Assembly (NCBI GenBank): GCA_020859985.1
Contig: JAJBVD010000080.1
Location: forward strand, 1-52,684
From: Clostridiales bacterium
Lineage (GTDB): Bacteria; Bacillota; Clostridia; Lachnospirales; Lachnospiraceae
Direction: 5' to 3'
DNA: 52,684 bases
Positions within the stretch are counted from its first letter, which is position 1, and the number at the start of each line of letters is the position of its first letter. A program made the position numbers and the translations under genes. Under the pieces are notes generated by a model, which searched no databases, was not told the origin of the DNA, and saw nothing but the letters and a program-made list of their open reading frames with translations. Shown in pieces: positions 30,031 to 39,172 of this stretch.

Positions 30031-31606
30031 TCACCTCATCCTCCAGCCGGGATGGTATTTGTTCTTCAGAGTCCCATTGACACAGCGCCCCCCAGCCAAG
30101 CGGAAATCCATTGACGCACACAAGGCACCATCCTTTCCGCGTTTTCAGAGAATCGTCTTCACACAGATCATCCACCTCAATCGTCTCTCCGCATAGATAG
30201 CGGCGGACGCGGTCGTCTGTGTAATTGAGATTCAAAACCGCAGCCGGGTCGCAGTCGCCGGTGCGCAGAGACATCGCCAGAGCCTGAGAGGGTTCAAACC
30301 GCTCTTTTCTGATCTCACCCAGATAAAGGCCACAGCGAAGGAATGGGATTCCACCGGTGATATTCAGGGCACGGATGGCATCCGGCACAGCATAGGCCTG
30401 ACTTCCCCGAATGTCAAGGGGTTCCCTATCATCCGACAGCAGGATATCCTGTAAAAAGGACTCGGCTGTCTGTCTCTCTGTATGGTCTTCTTTTGCGGTG
30501 ACCTTTTGTTTTGGTTTTTTTCCAGAACTTTTGCGAATGACGGAATCCGGGGATTCCGCCTGTCTATGCCTTATTTCCGTCCGATATTCAGGCAGATTCG
30601 CATTGTGTTCCGCTTTGCTGTTCTTCCGTAAAAGTGCCATAAAATGCCCTTCCCCGGGCATTTTGTGCGGAAAGATGCGCACGCATCTGCTTAATTCCGG
30701 AACACGATTCCTCCCGGACGAATTTTCCTTTAACGAAAGATCGGGTGTCTGATTCTCAGTTGCTTGATGTCCCCGTCTTTGCCAATCTCCAGAAAGCACA
30801 TCACCCAGCCCATGGACAAAGCCTTCCGCCATCGGGATTTCCACAAGCTCCATCTCCGGGTGGTTTTCCAAAAGATATGCAATCACCTGCTCATCCTCCT
30901 CCGGCGAAAAGGTGCAGGTGGAATACAGCATCATGCCGCCCGGCCGGAGCATGGAGACTGCGTAAGAAACAATCTCTTTCTGCGTCCTTGCGCAGTCATT
31001 GACTTTTTTCAGACTCCAGGCAGCGGCGCTGGCCGCGTCCTTGCGAAACATTCCTTCCCCGGAGCACGGTGCGTCCACAAGAATTTTGTCAAAGGATTCC
31101 GGAAAATGCGCGGAGAGAACATTCGGCGTCGTATTGGTCACCAGTGCGTTTGTCACACCGAAAAGCTCCAGATTTTTCAGCAGTGCCTTCGCACGTGCAG
31201 CACTGATGTCGTTGGCAACAAGCAGTCCCTGACCCTGAAGCTTTGCGGCCAGCGCGGTCGCCTTTCCGCCGGGCGCCGCGCACAGATCCAGCACCCGCTC
31301 GCCAGGCGATACCGGTAGAAGCTGCGCCGGCGTCATGGCACTCGGTTCCTGCAGATAATACAATCCGGCATAGTAAAAAGGATGTCTTGATACGGCATCC
31401 TCTTCTTCATAAAAAAATCCATTGTCAATCCACGGAATCGGCGTCAGATGAAACGGCGCTATCCGCTGAAATTCATCCACGCTGATCTTGAGCGTGTTCA
31501 CGCGCAGTCCGTAACGACGCGGTTCTTCATAGGATTGAAGAAAAGCAGGATAGTCGTCTCCTAAGAGCGCTTCCATGCGCGCCAGAAATTCCTGCGGCAG
31601 ATTCAT
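30031..31606 (-). CDS. NOL1/NOP2/Sun-family rRNA cytosine-C5 methyltransferase, frameshifted near the C terminus
   Basis: An RsmF/RsmB-type enzyme that methylates cytosine C5 in rRNA. Start at ATG 31604-31606 (MNLPQEFLARME) with TGGAGG upstream. Motifs are YYLQEPSAM, DLCAAPGGKAT (SAM binding), VDAPCSGEGMFRKD and YSTCTFSPEED, the two catalytic cysteines being in PCSG and STCTF. A PUA-like C-terminal domain follows. At a G6 run (30086-30091) the frame leaves the family. With G5 it would end GWGRCVNGTLKNKYHPGWRM, the expected C terminus, with stop at 30031-30033. As sequenced, it runs on in a foreign frame to 29963. The catalytic domain is intact, so activity may survive. Confidence 0.88.
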
Positions 31607-31678
31607 ACTCACAGTCCTCCATATTGCCATACCGAAGTCATACTGCAATGATTTGCTTTTGTCGGTCCTAACCAATCA

Positions 31679-31747
31679 TCTATAGCCAATAAAATTGCGG
31701 TTGTTTTATGTGAACTACCCATTGTCTATAGCCAATTGGATTGCGGT
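31679..31747. repeat. 23-bp direct repeat, period 46 bp
   Basis: TCTATAGCCAAT-NNN-ATTGCGGT occurs at 31679-31701 and 31725-31747 with only the central three bases different. It lies in the gap between trmL and the rRNA methyltransferase. It could be a short duplication or a pair of binding sites; nothing else supports a role. Confidence 0.7.
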
Positions 31748-31801
31748 CGGCCTATTTCAAGCAGCTTTATCAGTTCCTGCCGATGCTTTTACATCGTTCT
31801 A

Positions 31802-32296
31802 TCATTCCTGCCACCGGTACCGTGTCAGCTCTCCCTGTGTCTTCATCCCGGCAAAGCCGTTCTGCCGCAGTGCCTCATACAGCACGATGGCCGCGGAATT
31901 ACCGAGATTCAGAGAACGCGTCTCGCCGATCATCGGGATGCGCACCGCTGTATCCGGATGGTCGCGCAGGATTTCTTCCGGAATGCCTGCGCTCTCCTTG
32001 CCAAACATGATGTAACAGTCCGGCTCATACCGCACCTCTGTATACAGATTCCTTGCTTTCGTTGAAGCAAAATAGATTCTGGCTCCGGGATTCTTTTCCA
32101 GAAATTCTTCGTAATTCACATAGCGGGTCACATCGAGCTGCGGCCAGTAGTCCATTCCGGCGCGCCGAAGCGCTTTCTCTGTCAGCAAAAACCCCAGCGG
32201 TTCGATCAGGTGAAGCCGTGTGCCGGTCGCGACGCAGGTGCGCCCGATATTGCCCGTGTTCGCCGGAATTTCCGGCTCATATAATACGATATTCAT
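31802..32296 (-). CDS. trmL: tRNA (cytidine(34)-2'-O)-methyltransferase
   Basis: TrmL is a small SPOUT methyltransferase that modifies the wobble base of tRNA-Leu. The 164-aa length and single SPOUT domain fit. Motif 1 is MNIVLYEPEIPANTGNIGRTC, motif 2 is YIMFGKESAGIPEEIL, and motif 3 is RIPMIGETRSLNLGNSAAIVLYEALRQ, which forms the trefoil knot that binds SAM. The nearest upstream gene is the aminotransferase, 130 nt away. Confidence 0.95.
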   Translation of the reverse strand: MNIVLYEPEIPANTGNIGRTCVATGTRLHLIEPLGFLLTEKALRRAGMDYWPQLDVTRYVNYEEFLEKNPGARIYFASTKARNLYTEVRYEPDCYIMFGKESAGIPEEILRDHPDTAVRIPMIGETRSLNLGNSAAIVLYEALRQNGFAGMKTQGELTRYRWQE

Positions 32297-32426
32297 CTGA
32301 TGCGCTCTCTCCCGTCTGTTATTTCTTCATGCTATATGTTTTCATACGGTCTTCGCAGCAAGAGCGAAGACCTGTTCTGAATAGTTACCTTTATGCATCA
32401 TATCTCCCAGTAACAATAAAATCTCA

Positions 32427-33614
32427 TTATTTTACTGCAGAATGTGCCGCTTCATCACGCAGCCTCGTAATAAACTTCTCCAGCCGCCCAAGAGCCACCT
32501 TCAGCGCCTCGATGGAATATGCATAAGAAATACGCAGAAAACCTTCACCGCAGGCACCAAACGCAGTACCCGGCACGACCGCCACATGTTCCTCCTCAAG
32601 CAGCCGCATCGCAAACGCATCGGAAGTCATCCCGAATTCTTTGATGCATGGGAATACATAAAAGGCTCCGAACGGCTCAAAGCACGGGAGGTTCATGCGC
32701 TGAAACTCATGCATCAGAAAACGTCGGCGCTGATTGTAGGATTCGCGCATCGCGGCGACATCCGCATCTCCGTTGCGCAGCGCTTCCACCGCGGCATACT
32801 GGCTGGTGGTCGGCGCGCACATAATCGCAAACTGATGAATCTTCATCATCTGGTCGATGATCTGTCGCGGCCCGCAGACATAGCCCAGCCGCCACCCCGT
32901 CATTGCGTAGGATTTGGAAAAGCCATTGATGGTCAGCGTGCGCTCCCACATCCCCGGCAGGCTGGCGATTGAAATGTGGTCGCCCTGATAAGTCAGCTCC
33001 GAATAAATCTCATCCGAGATCACGTAGAGGTCCTTCTCGATCACGACCTCCGCGACCGCCTCCAGATCCTCCAGCCGCATGACGGCTCCGGTCGGATTGT
33101 TCGGGAACGGCATGATCAGCACTTTGGTCCGGTCGGTAATCGCCTCCAGCAGTTCTTCTTTTGTCAGACGAAACTCATCCTTTTCCTGCAGTTCAATGAC
33201 CACAGGCACGCCTCCGGTCAGCTGCACACAGGGCAGGTAGGAGACGTAGCAGGGCTGCGGGATCAGTACCTCATCCCCCGGATCGAGCATCGCACGCAGC
33301 GCAATATCAATCCCCTCGCTTCCTCCGACCGTCACCAAAGTCTCATGCACCGGATCATAGGTTAGATGGCAGCGCCGCTCCAGATAGCGGCAAATCTCTT
33401 TACGCAGCTCCATCAGGCCGGAATTGGAAGTATAAAATGTCCGTCCCTTTTCCAGCGAATAAATGCCCTCGTCACGGATGTGCCAGGGTGTATCAAAATC
33501 AGGCTCGCCCACGCCGAGCGATATGACATCCTCCATCTCGTTGGCGATGTCAAAAAAGCGGCGGATTCCGGACGGCTCAATAGTCATTACCTTCTGTGAT
33601 AACGGATTTCTCAC
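32427..33614 (-). CDS. PLP-dependent class I/II aminotransferase
   Basis: The 395-aa fold-type I aminotransferase shows the PLP lysine motif NGFSKSYAMTGWRLGY, NNPTGAV before it, and the phosphate-binding SEGIDIAL near residue 100. The C-terminal arginine is in FLRISYAYS. Similar proteins are annotated as aspartate or aromatic aminotransferases, and the substrate cannot be fixed. It starts at GTG 33612-33614, which overlaps the stop of the upstream Lrp gene (GTGA), so the two are coupled and the regulator probably controls this enzyme. Confidence 0.9.
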   Translation of the reverse strand: MRNPLSQKVMTIEPSGIRRFFDIANEMEDVISLGVGEPDFDTPWHIRDEGIYSLEKGRTFYTSNSGLMELRKEICRYLERRCHLTYDPVHETLVTVGGSEGIDIALRAMLDPGDEVLIPQPCYVSYLPCVQLTGGVPVVIELQEKDEFRLTKEELLEAITDRTKVLIMPFPNNPTGAVMRLEDLEAVAEVVIEKDLYVISDEIYSELTYQGDHISIASLPGMWERTLTINGFSKSYAMTGWRLGYVCGPRQIIDQMMKIHQFAIMCAPTTSQYAAVEALRNGDADVAAMRESYNQRRRFLMHEFQRMNLPCFEPFGAFYVFPCIKEFGMTSDAFAMRLLEEEHVAVVPGTAFGACGEGFLRISYAYSIEALKVALGRLEKFITRLRDEAAHSAVK

Positions 33615-34093
33615 GGGGTCATCAACATCCTTTCATCTTTCTCTTTTTTGCCGAGTATCGTGCCGTAGTCTTTGTATTTTTTCAGAATAAAATGCGTCGC
33701 TGTGCTTAAGACAGAATCCAGCGTGGACAGCTTATCCGAAACAAAGCTCGACACCTCCCGCAGCGACTTGCCCTGCAGGATCACCAGCAGGTCGTAGGCG
33801 CCGGAGATCAGGTACACAGACTGTACCTCCGGATAATTGTATATACGCTCCGCGATCGAATCAAAGCCCTGCCCTCTCTGCGGGGTCACGCGCACCTCAA
33901 TCAGCGCGGTCACCTTCTCCGAGCTGGTCTTCTCCCAGTCGATCAGCGTATGGTATCCGCAGATCACCTGCTCTTTCTCCATTTCCGCGACTTCATTTTT
34001 GATCACATCCTCGCTCGAGCCGAGCAATACCGCCAGCTCTCCGAGATCCATCTTACTGTTTTTTTCCAAAAAGGTCAGAATCTGTTCTCTCAT
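33611..34093 (-). CDS. Lrp/AsnC-family transcriptional regulator
   Basis: The 160-aa protein has an N-terminal winged HTH (ILTFLEKNSKMDLGELAVLLGSSEDVI) and a C-terminal RAM ligand-binding domain (TALIEVRVTPQRGQGFDSIAERIYNYPEVQSVYLISGAYDLLVIL). Lrp/AsnC proteins sense amino acids and form octamers. Overlap with the aminotransferase gene suggests control of amino acid transamination. The tail after residue 140 is longer than usual and basic. Confidence 0.92.
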   Translation of the reverse strand: MREQILTFLEKNSKMDLGELAVLLGSSEDVIKNEVAEMEKEQVICGYHTLIDWEKTSSEKVTALIEVRVTPQRGQGFDSIAERIYNYPEVQSVYLISGAYDLLVILQGKSLREVSSFVSDKLSTLDSVLSTATHFILKKYKDYGTILGKKEKDERMLMTP

Positions 34094-34131
34094 GATTTTT
34101 CACTCTCCTACTATTTATATACCATATCCAT

Positions 34132-35121
34132 TTACCTGATCGTACCAGCCTTCTCAGAAAGCCTCCACAGCTCATCCTGCTGCGGCCGATCCAAGTAGCG
34201 CCGGTTCTCTCCATTTCGGATCACCCGGTCGTTTCCGTCCGTCACCCGTCCGATCACGCAGGCCGGAAGCTGCTCTTTCGCAAGCGCAGCGATCAGCTCT
34301 TCCGCCCGATCCGTGCCGACCAGAAGGGCGCCCTCCGAATACAGGTAATATGGATTCACGTCAAAATATTCACATATCTCTATTGTTTCCTGATAAACAG
34401 GTATCTCCCGAAGATCCACTTCAAGCCCGACACCCGACGTGTCCGCCATCTTCCAGAGCGCATTAAAAATCCCACCCTGCGCGATCCGGCACATAGAGCA
34501 TCCGCCGAAGTGGTTCACGGCTCGTGCAGCCTCCGTGAGAGACATCCATCGGTCAAAGCCTTTGGCTCTTTCAATCAGCCACAGCGGAAAGCGTTCCCGC
34601 AGTTCGAGCTCATATGCGTGCGCAAGTGCGGCTGTTCCGGCCAGACCGATCTGTCTGACTGCCACCAGCTCCTGGCCGGGTATCCATGTCCGGAGAGCGC
34701 AGTGTGTCCCCATGCCGGTCACAAAGTACTGGGGCATGGATACCTGATCCGACACCTGAATATCCGCGCCGGAAAACGCCACCGCATAACCGGCAGCTTC
34801 CGCCGCAAACTGCTTCATTGTCTCCCGAAGACCAGATTCCTCCATCGTCTGCGGGATGACTCCCTGCAGAAGCAGCTGCCGGAGCATTGTGCCATCCGCC
34901 GCAAGAGAATTTGCCGCGGCAGTCACCTGACGCCACGGCATGTTCTCATAACCCGGCAGGGGGCCTGCTGTCGCAATCCTCAGGTCTGATAGCTCCCCGG
35001 ACTGCCTATCCAAAACAGCATTCTCCTGCAAAGAGCCACGAGCCATCCCCACTGCACCCTTATGAAGCTGTCTGAAAACAGAGCGGTCGTTCACCGCACC
35101 TGTCAGTTCCCCTTTCCTCAT
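34132..35121 (-). CDS. AIR synthase-related protein (PurM/HypE/ThiL superfamily)
   Basis: From ATG 35119-35121 (MRKGELTGAVNDRSVF, 329 aa), which fits the family start better than the GTG 14 codons upstream, which has no ribosome binding site. The PurM-like fold shows VTGMGTHCALRTWIPGQELV in the N-terminal half and GVGLEVDLREIPVYQETIEICEYFDVNPYYLYSEGALLVGT in the C-terminal half. Members are ATP-binding enzymes related to HypE and ThiL, but this subgroup in Clostridia has no agreed function. The normally metal-binding aspartates of HypE are not obvious. Confidence 0.8.
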   Translation of the reverse strand: MRKGELTGAVNDRSVFRQLHKGAVGMARGSLQENAVLDRQSGELSDLRIATAGPLPGYENMPWRQVTAAANSLAADGTMLRQLLLQGVIPQTMEESGLRETMKQFAAEAAGYAVAFSGADIQVSDQVSMPQYFVTGMGTHCALRTWIPGQELVAVRQIGLAGTAALAHAYELELRERFPLWLIERAKGFDRWMSLTEAARAVNHFGGCSMCRIAQGGIFNALWKMADTSGVGLEVDLREIPVYQETIEICEYFDVNPYYLYSEGALLVGTDRAEELIAALAKEQLPACVIGRVTDGNDRVIRNGENRRYLDRPQQDELWRLSEKAGTIR

Positions 35122-35145
35122 TGTTCCATCCCATAGTTTTTCGTA

Positions 35146-35250
35146 TCTGCTCCATACCTTCACAGCGAAATTTTTTCATCTCTGTTCCATACCTTCAAAG
35201 TGAAATCCTTTCATCTCTGTTCCGTATCTTCGCAGTTACGTTTCTTCCAT
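35146..35250 (-). repeat. Three tandem copies of a 35-bp repeat
   Basis: Copies begin at 35146, 35181 and 35216 on the plus strand with TCTG.TCC.TA.CTTC.CAG and drift after about 20 bases. They fill the gap between the VanW gene and the AIR-related gene. Each contains GAAGGTATGGA on the minus strand, which looks like a ribosome binding site plus ATG but opens no useful frame. Confidence 0.75.
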
Positions 35251-35281
35251 CATTCCGGTTCGAACTCCGCCTGCTGCTCAG

Positions 35282-36934
35282 CTACTCAACGACCACCGTG
35301 TCGGCTGATGTCTCCGCACTCGTCTGGGCGGTCGTCTCCGTCTGCGCAGACGTCTCTGTCTGTGCCGTTGTTTCTGTCTGTGCCGCTGTCTCTGTCTGAG
35401 CGGTCGTCTCTGTCTGCGCCGTCGTCTCCGTCTGTGACGTTGCTTCCGTCTCTTTCTTTTTCTTCTCAGTCTCTTTTGTGGTCTCGCTCTCAGTCTCCGA
35501 CTCCACTCCATTGGCGATCAGGCTCTGTACCTGTGACAGATCGTTCGCAGCGATCGCCGCATACATGGCCGTCTGAAGCGCACTGTTGCTTGTAGCGACA
35601 CCGACCTCATAGATCGCAGCAGAAGCTGTATAGGTGCTGCTGTTGATCTGGACCGTCTCTGAAAGCACGCCGTCAATATAGATTTCTTTCCAGAGCACAG
35701 CGCTTAAGCCCTGATGCGCACTCTGCACCTGATGCAGATAGCCCACATTCTGACTTGTATTTGCCGTTAGCGTGATATTGCTCGCCGCGTCAGTCTGACT
35801 GATTGTCTCACTGACGAGCTGTAAGGTACGATTGGAAGCTCTCGTCTCCACACCGTAGATTGTAAACGTCAGCGTTCCGGAATACGCACTGCCAACAATA
35901 TAAATCGGATAATCCAGTGAGTTTGTGAACTGGAAATCCTTTGATCCGACAGCAATCGCCGCATCTCTTGAGGGATCCACATAAGATACCAGCATGGAAT
36001 GCGGGTACCGCTGATCTACCTGCAGCTCTGCCTTCAAAACTGCATTGTACAATGTGGTGGACACCTGACAGATGCCTCCGCCATAGGACTCTACTACCTG
36101 CCCCGCCTCATAGGACGCAGCCAGTGCGTAGCCATTGTCCTCCGTAACCGGCGACAGAGCCGTCGCCACTGAGAAGGATTCTCCCGGCATCAGCAGAGTA
36201 CCGTTAATTTTAGAAGTACCATTTTCCACATTCTGTGCACGGTTCGACGTAGAAGAAGCGTAGCTTGTCGTCGCCGTTCCCAGCACATCAGTCATCTGAC
36301 TCAAAAGCTCCGCCGTCAGTGTCGGCGATTCCACATCCGCCGTCGCCTGAATGATCACATCCCCGGCCTCGTATGTAGCAAGGTGCTCCTTCAGGCTCAC
36401 GAGAGTCGCGTCCACATCAAGGGTCATGCCGTCCGTGCCGCCTTCCACCTGAAGCGTGCCATCACTGCCCATGTAGATCGTGCCTTCCACGGGCTCAGAA
36501 TTATAGACAGCAAGTGATTTTACAAATGCCTCCTGAGCATCCTCATCCAGCTCATATTCAATCTCATAATTGGTACTCTGATTTTCCAGATCCTTCTGAT
36601 CCTTGTACCTCTGGATAATATTCCCGGTCGTCCCGAGCTCACTGATCTCTTTCACCAGATCGGTATTCGTCCAGGTGAGGCCCAGCTGCGCCCAGGTCGC
36701 ATTGACAGCATCATCACCCATCTGAATGGTGACAATGGAAGTCGAAAGCTTCTCCACTTCGCTCTCCACATATGCTTCTACCTCATCGACCGTCATCCCA
36801 CTGACGTCCTTCTCCCCGATAAAAACGCCGTCACTGATCACAGCCGCCTCATCAGCCGATGCTCCCATGCCCGCCAGCATACACATAACCATCATCCCGA
36901 GCAGCATGGCTCCCCTAAATAAACCTTTTTTCAT
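35282..36934 (-). CDS. VanW-family cell-wall protein with C-terminal AQTET repeats
   Basis: Start at the second of two close ATGs (36932-36934, MKKGLFRG), which has AAGGGG 6 nt upstream; 550 aa. A signal peptide ends near GASADEA. A peptidoglycan-binding-4 type domain (GVFIGEKDVSGMTVDEVEAYV) precedes the VanW domain with YGGGICQVSTTLYNAVLKAEL. The C-terminal third ends in a charged segment (TKETEKKKKE) and seven hexapeptides, AQTETT or close. VanW proteins are linked to the envelope and glycopeptide resistance clusters, but their activity is unknown. No sorting signal or membrane anchor follows the repeats, so it is secreted. Confidence 0.88.
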   Translation of the reverse strand: MKKGLFRGAMLLGMMVMCMLAGMGASADEAAVISDGVFIGEKDVSGMTVDEVEAYVESEVEKLSTSIVTIQMGDDAVNATWAQLGLTWTNTDLVKEISELGTTGNIIQRYKDQKDLENQSTNYEIEYELDEDAQEAFVKSLAVYNSEPVEGTIYMGSDGTLQVEGGTDGMTLDVDATLVSLKEHLATYEAGDVIIQATADVESPTLTAELLSQMTDVLGTATTSYASSTSNRAQNVENGTSKINGTLLMPGESFSVATALSPVTEDNGYALAASYEAGQVVESYGGGICQVSTTLYNAVLKAELQVDQRYPHSMLVSYVDPSRDAAIAVGSKDFQFTNSLDYPIYIVGSAYSGTLTFTIYGVETRASNRTLQLVSETISQTDAASNITLTANTSQNVGYLHQVQSAHQGLSAVLWKEIYIDGVLSETVQINSSTYTASAAIYEVGVATSNSALQTAMYAAIAANDLSQVQSLIANGVESETESETTKETEKKKKETEATSQTETTAQTETTAQTETAAQTETTAQTETSAQTETTAQTSAETSADTVVVE

Positions 36935-36946
36935 TGACATCCCCTT

Positions 36947-37057
36947 CTAATAAATCATCAAACCGGACACAATCGTCCCCAGCACCATCGCCACTATGAC
37001 CACTACGATAATAATCGCGGCAATCCGCTGTTTTTTCTTGGAATTGTGAAAATTCAT
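36947..37057 (-). CDS. Small single-pass membrane protein
   Basis: The 36-aa product reads MNFHNSKKKQRIAAIIIV and continues as a hydrophobic helix to GLMIY. The basic head and C-terminal helix suggest a tail-anchored protein with the head in the cytoplasm. Such mini-proteins (Prli42/DUF4044-like) occur in Firmicutes, but I cannot assign it to one. GAGG lies 6 nt before the second ATG, which I take as the start. The gene sits between glucokinase and the VanW gene and ends 12 nt before the latter, so it is likely cotranscribed. Confidence 0.65.
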   Translation of the reverse strand: MNFHNSKKKQRIAAIIIVVVIVAMVLGTIVSGLMIY

Positions 37058-37196
37058 CATTGTCCTCACCCCTGTCTTCCCTGCAGCCTGTATACGTCCG
37101 AAAGCGTTCCCCCACGCCCCCGCTTTTGATCCGGATGCCGGTACGCCGCGTAAGAGCATCACCCGGCTGACCGTTCACCCATACCTACAGAAATAC

Positions 37197-38132
37197 CTAC
37201 AGAACCATCTTCGCCGCACCGTAAATGCCGGCGTCATTGCCCAGCTTCGCAAGCGCAAATTCTGTGCTCCTGCATGGCGGGAAGGTGTTGTTCCGGAAAG
37301 GCTCGATCACATAATCCAGCAGGATCGGTCCTGCTTTGGATACGCCGCCGCCGATCACGATGATCTGCGGGTCCACGACCACCGAAAATACCGCGAGGGC
37401 TTTCCCGAGGGTATCTCCAAACTTCTCCGCGACCCGGATGGCAAGCGCATCGCCCTCTTTCACCGCATCAAAGACCGTCTTGGCAGAGACAAACTTATGC
37501 CCGCGCATCAGGGACGGCTCATCGCTGGAGTCCAGAATCTCACGTGCGAGGTTCGCAATACCGGTCGCCGACGTCACCTGCTCCAGACAGCCGTGATTGC
37601 CGCAGTTGCAGGTCTCAGTGATCGTATCGCTGATGTGCGCATGACCAATCTCACCGGCCGCACCGTGTGCGCCGGCCAGAATCTTGCCGCCCAGAATAAT
37701 ACCGCCGCCAACACCTGTGCCAAGCGTCACCATAATCATATTCTGATAGCCTGCGCCGCCGCCCTGCCAAAGCTCACCGAGCGCCGCCACATTCGCATCA
37801 TTTCCCGCTTTCACGGGAAGTCCTGTCAGCTCGCCAAGATCCTTTACAATATTCACATAGCCCCAGTGCAGGTTCACCGCGATCGGCACCTCTCCGGCCT
37901 CATTGACCGGGCCCGGAATACCGATTCCCACACCGGCTACCTCTGCCTTATCCAGATGCTTCTCGTCAATCTTCCGCAGAATCGTCTCCGCCACATCCGG
38001 AAGAATATGGCTGCCATTTTCTTCCATCCGGGTCGGAATCTCCCACTTTTCCAGCAATTCTCCCTCTACGCTCAAAAGTCCGCATTTTACTGTCGTGCCG
38101 CCGACATCAATTCCAAAACAATATTTTTTCAT
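37197..38132 (-). CDS. glk: ROK-family glucokinase
   Basis: Phosphorylates glucose with ATP at the entry to glycolysis. Starts at MKKYCFGIDVGGTTVKCG (311 aa, ATG 38130-38132, GGAG about 10 nt upstream), the ROK nucleotide-binding motif. The sugar-binding GNDANVAALGE, GTGVGGGIILGGK and the zinc motif with CNCGNHGCLEQ are all present. It starts 4 nt after the hprK stop and so forms a carbon-control pair with it. Substrate specificity is inferred from the subgroup. Confidence 0.93.
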   Translation of the reverse strand: MKKYCFGIDVGGTTVKCGLLSVEGELLEKWEIPTRMEENGSHILPDVAETILRKIDEKHLDKAEVAGVGIGIPGPVNEAGEVPIAVNLHWGYVNIVKDLGELTGLPVKAGNDANVAALGELWQGGGAGYQNMIMVTLGTGVGGGIILGGKILAGAHGAAGEIGHAHISDTITETCNCGNHGCLEQVTSATGIANLAREILDSSDEPSLMRGHKFVSAKTVFDAVKEGDALAIRVAEKFGDTLGKALAVFSVVVDPQIIVIGGGVSKAGPILLDYVIEPFRNNTFPPCRSTEFALAKLGNDAGIYGAAKMVL

Positions 38133-38136
38133 CTTC

Positions 38137-39084
38137 TCACTGCTCCTTCTTCTGTGCATTTTTCATCAGGGAATTCTGTACCCGGTTGTACAGCTTCTGG
38201 GCCGCATTGTAGCCCATCTTCTTCTGACGGTGGTTAACCGCCGCCGCTTCCACGATCACGGCCAGATTCCTGCCCGGACGGATCGGAAGGGAATGACACA
38301 CGACCTTATTTCCCAAAAACTCCGTGTACTCCTCCTCCAGCCCGAGACGGTCGTATTCTTTATCATGGCTCCACTCTTCAAGCTTGATCACCAGATCAAT
38401 CTGCTGCGTATTCTTAACGCTTTCCACACCGAACAGCGTCTTCACATCAATGATGCCGATGCCTCGCAGCTCGATAAAATGCCGCGTGATATCCGGCGAC
38501 GACCCGATCAGCGTCGCGTCGCTGACCTTGCGGATCTCGACCACATCGTCCGTAACCAGGCGGTGGCCCCGCTTAATCAGCTCCAGGGCAGCCTCACTTT
38601 TACCGATGCCGCTCTCGCCCATGATCAGGATTCCCTCGCCATATACGTCAACCAGAACGCCGTGAATGGAAATACAGGGCGCCAGCTCCACATTCAGCCA
38701 GCGGATGATCTCCGCCATAAATCCGGATGTCGTCTGTCTGGTCGTAAAGACCGGCACCTGATACTGCTTCGCCAGACGCAGCATATCCTCATCCGGCTCT
38801 GTCATTGTAGTATAAATAATACAGGGCACATTGTAAGACAAAAACTTTTCGTATACAGGAACCTTCGTCTCTCTTGAAAGATGCTCCAGATAAGTATACT
38901 CTACATACCCGATGATCTGCACTCGCTCGGAATAAAAATGGTCGAAATATCCGGTAAGCTGCAGTGCCGGGCGATTGATCTCTGAAGTGACAACCTTTTT
39001 GCCGGAAATATCAATCTCCGGTGTCATGTTTGTCAGCTCCATTTTTTCAACAATCTTCTTCATTGAAACACTGGCTGTCGGCAT
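38137..39084 (-). CDS. hprK: HPr kinase/phosphorylase
   Basis: HprK phosphorylates HPr on Ser46 and so controls catabolite repression through CcpA in Firmicutes. The 315-aa protein has the N-terminal domain, the Walker A GESGIGKSEAALELIKRGH, the second motif ELRGIGIIDVKTLFG and the C-terminal K3 region GRNLAVIVEAAAVNHRQKKMGYNA. ATG 39082-39084 with GGAGG 9 nt away. It has its own promoter at 39120-39148 and is followed immediately by glucokinase. Confidence 0.97.
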   Translation of the reverse strand: MPTASVSMKKIVEKMELTNMTPEIDISGKKVVTSEINRPALQLTGYFDHFYSERVQIIGYVEYTYLEHLSRETKVPVYEKFLSYNVPCIIYTTMTEPDEDMLRLAKQYQVPVFTTRQTTSGFMAEIIRWLNVELAPCISIHGVLVDVYGEGILIMGESGIGKSEAALELIKRGHRLVTDDVVEIRKVSDATLIGSSPDITRHFIELRGIGIIDVKTLFGVESVKNTQQIDLVIKLEEWSHDKEYDRLGLEEEYTEFLGNKVVCHSLPIRPGRNLAVIVEAAAVNHRQKKMGYNAAQKLYNRVQNSLMKNAQKKEQ

Positions 39085-39119
39085 TCACAAATTCCTCCAT
39101 ATTTTATAGTTTATATTGG

Positions 39120-39148
39120 ATTGTACCCGATTCCATCCGCTTTGTCCA
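39120..39148 (-). promoter_or_regulatory. Promoter of hprK-glk
   Basis: TGGACA (39143-39148) and TACAAT (39120-39125) with a 17-bp spacer lie just upstream of hprK, in the gap after uvrC. Confidence 0.6.
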
Positions 39149-39172
39149 GAAGAAAGAACCTGAAAGACGGTT

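Noticed and set aside
39126-39142. A cre (CcpA) site at hprK or at the GH26 gene
   Set aside because: I searched for the TG-N-AA-N-CG-N4-CA pattern near the starts and saw no good match.
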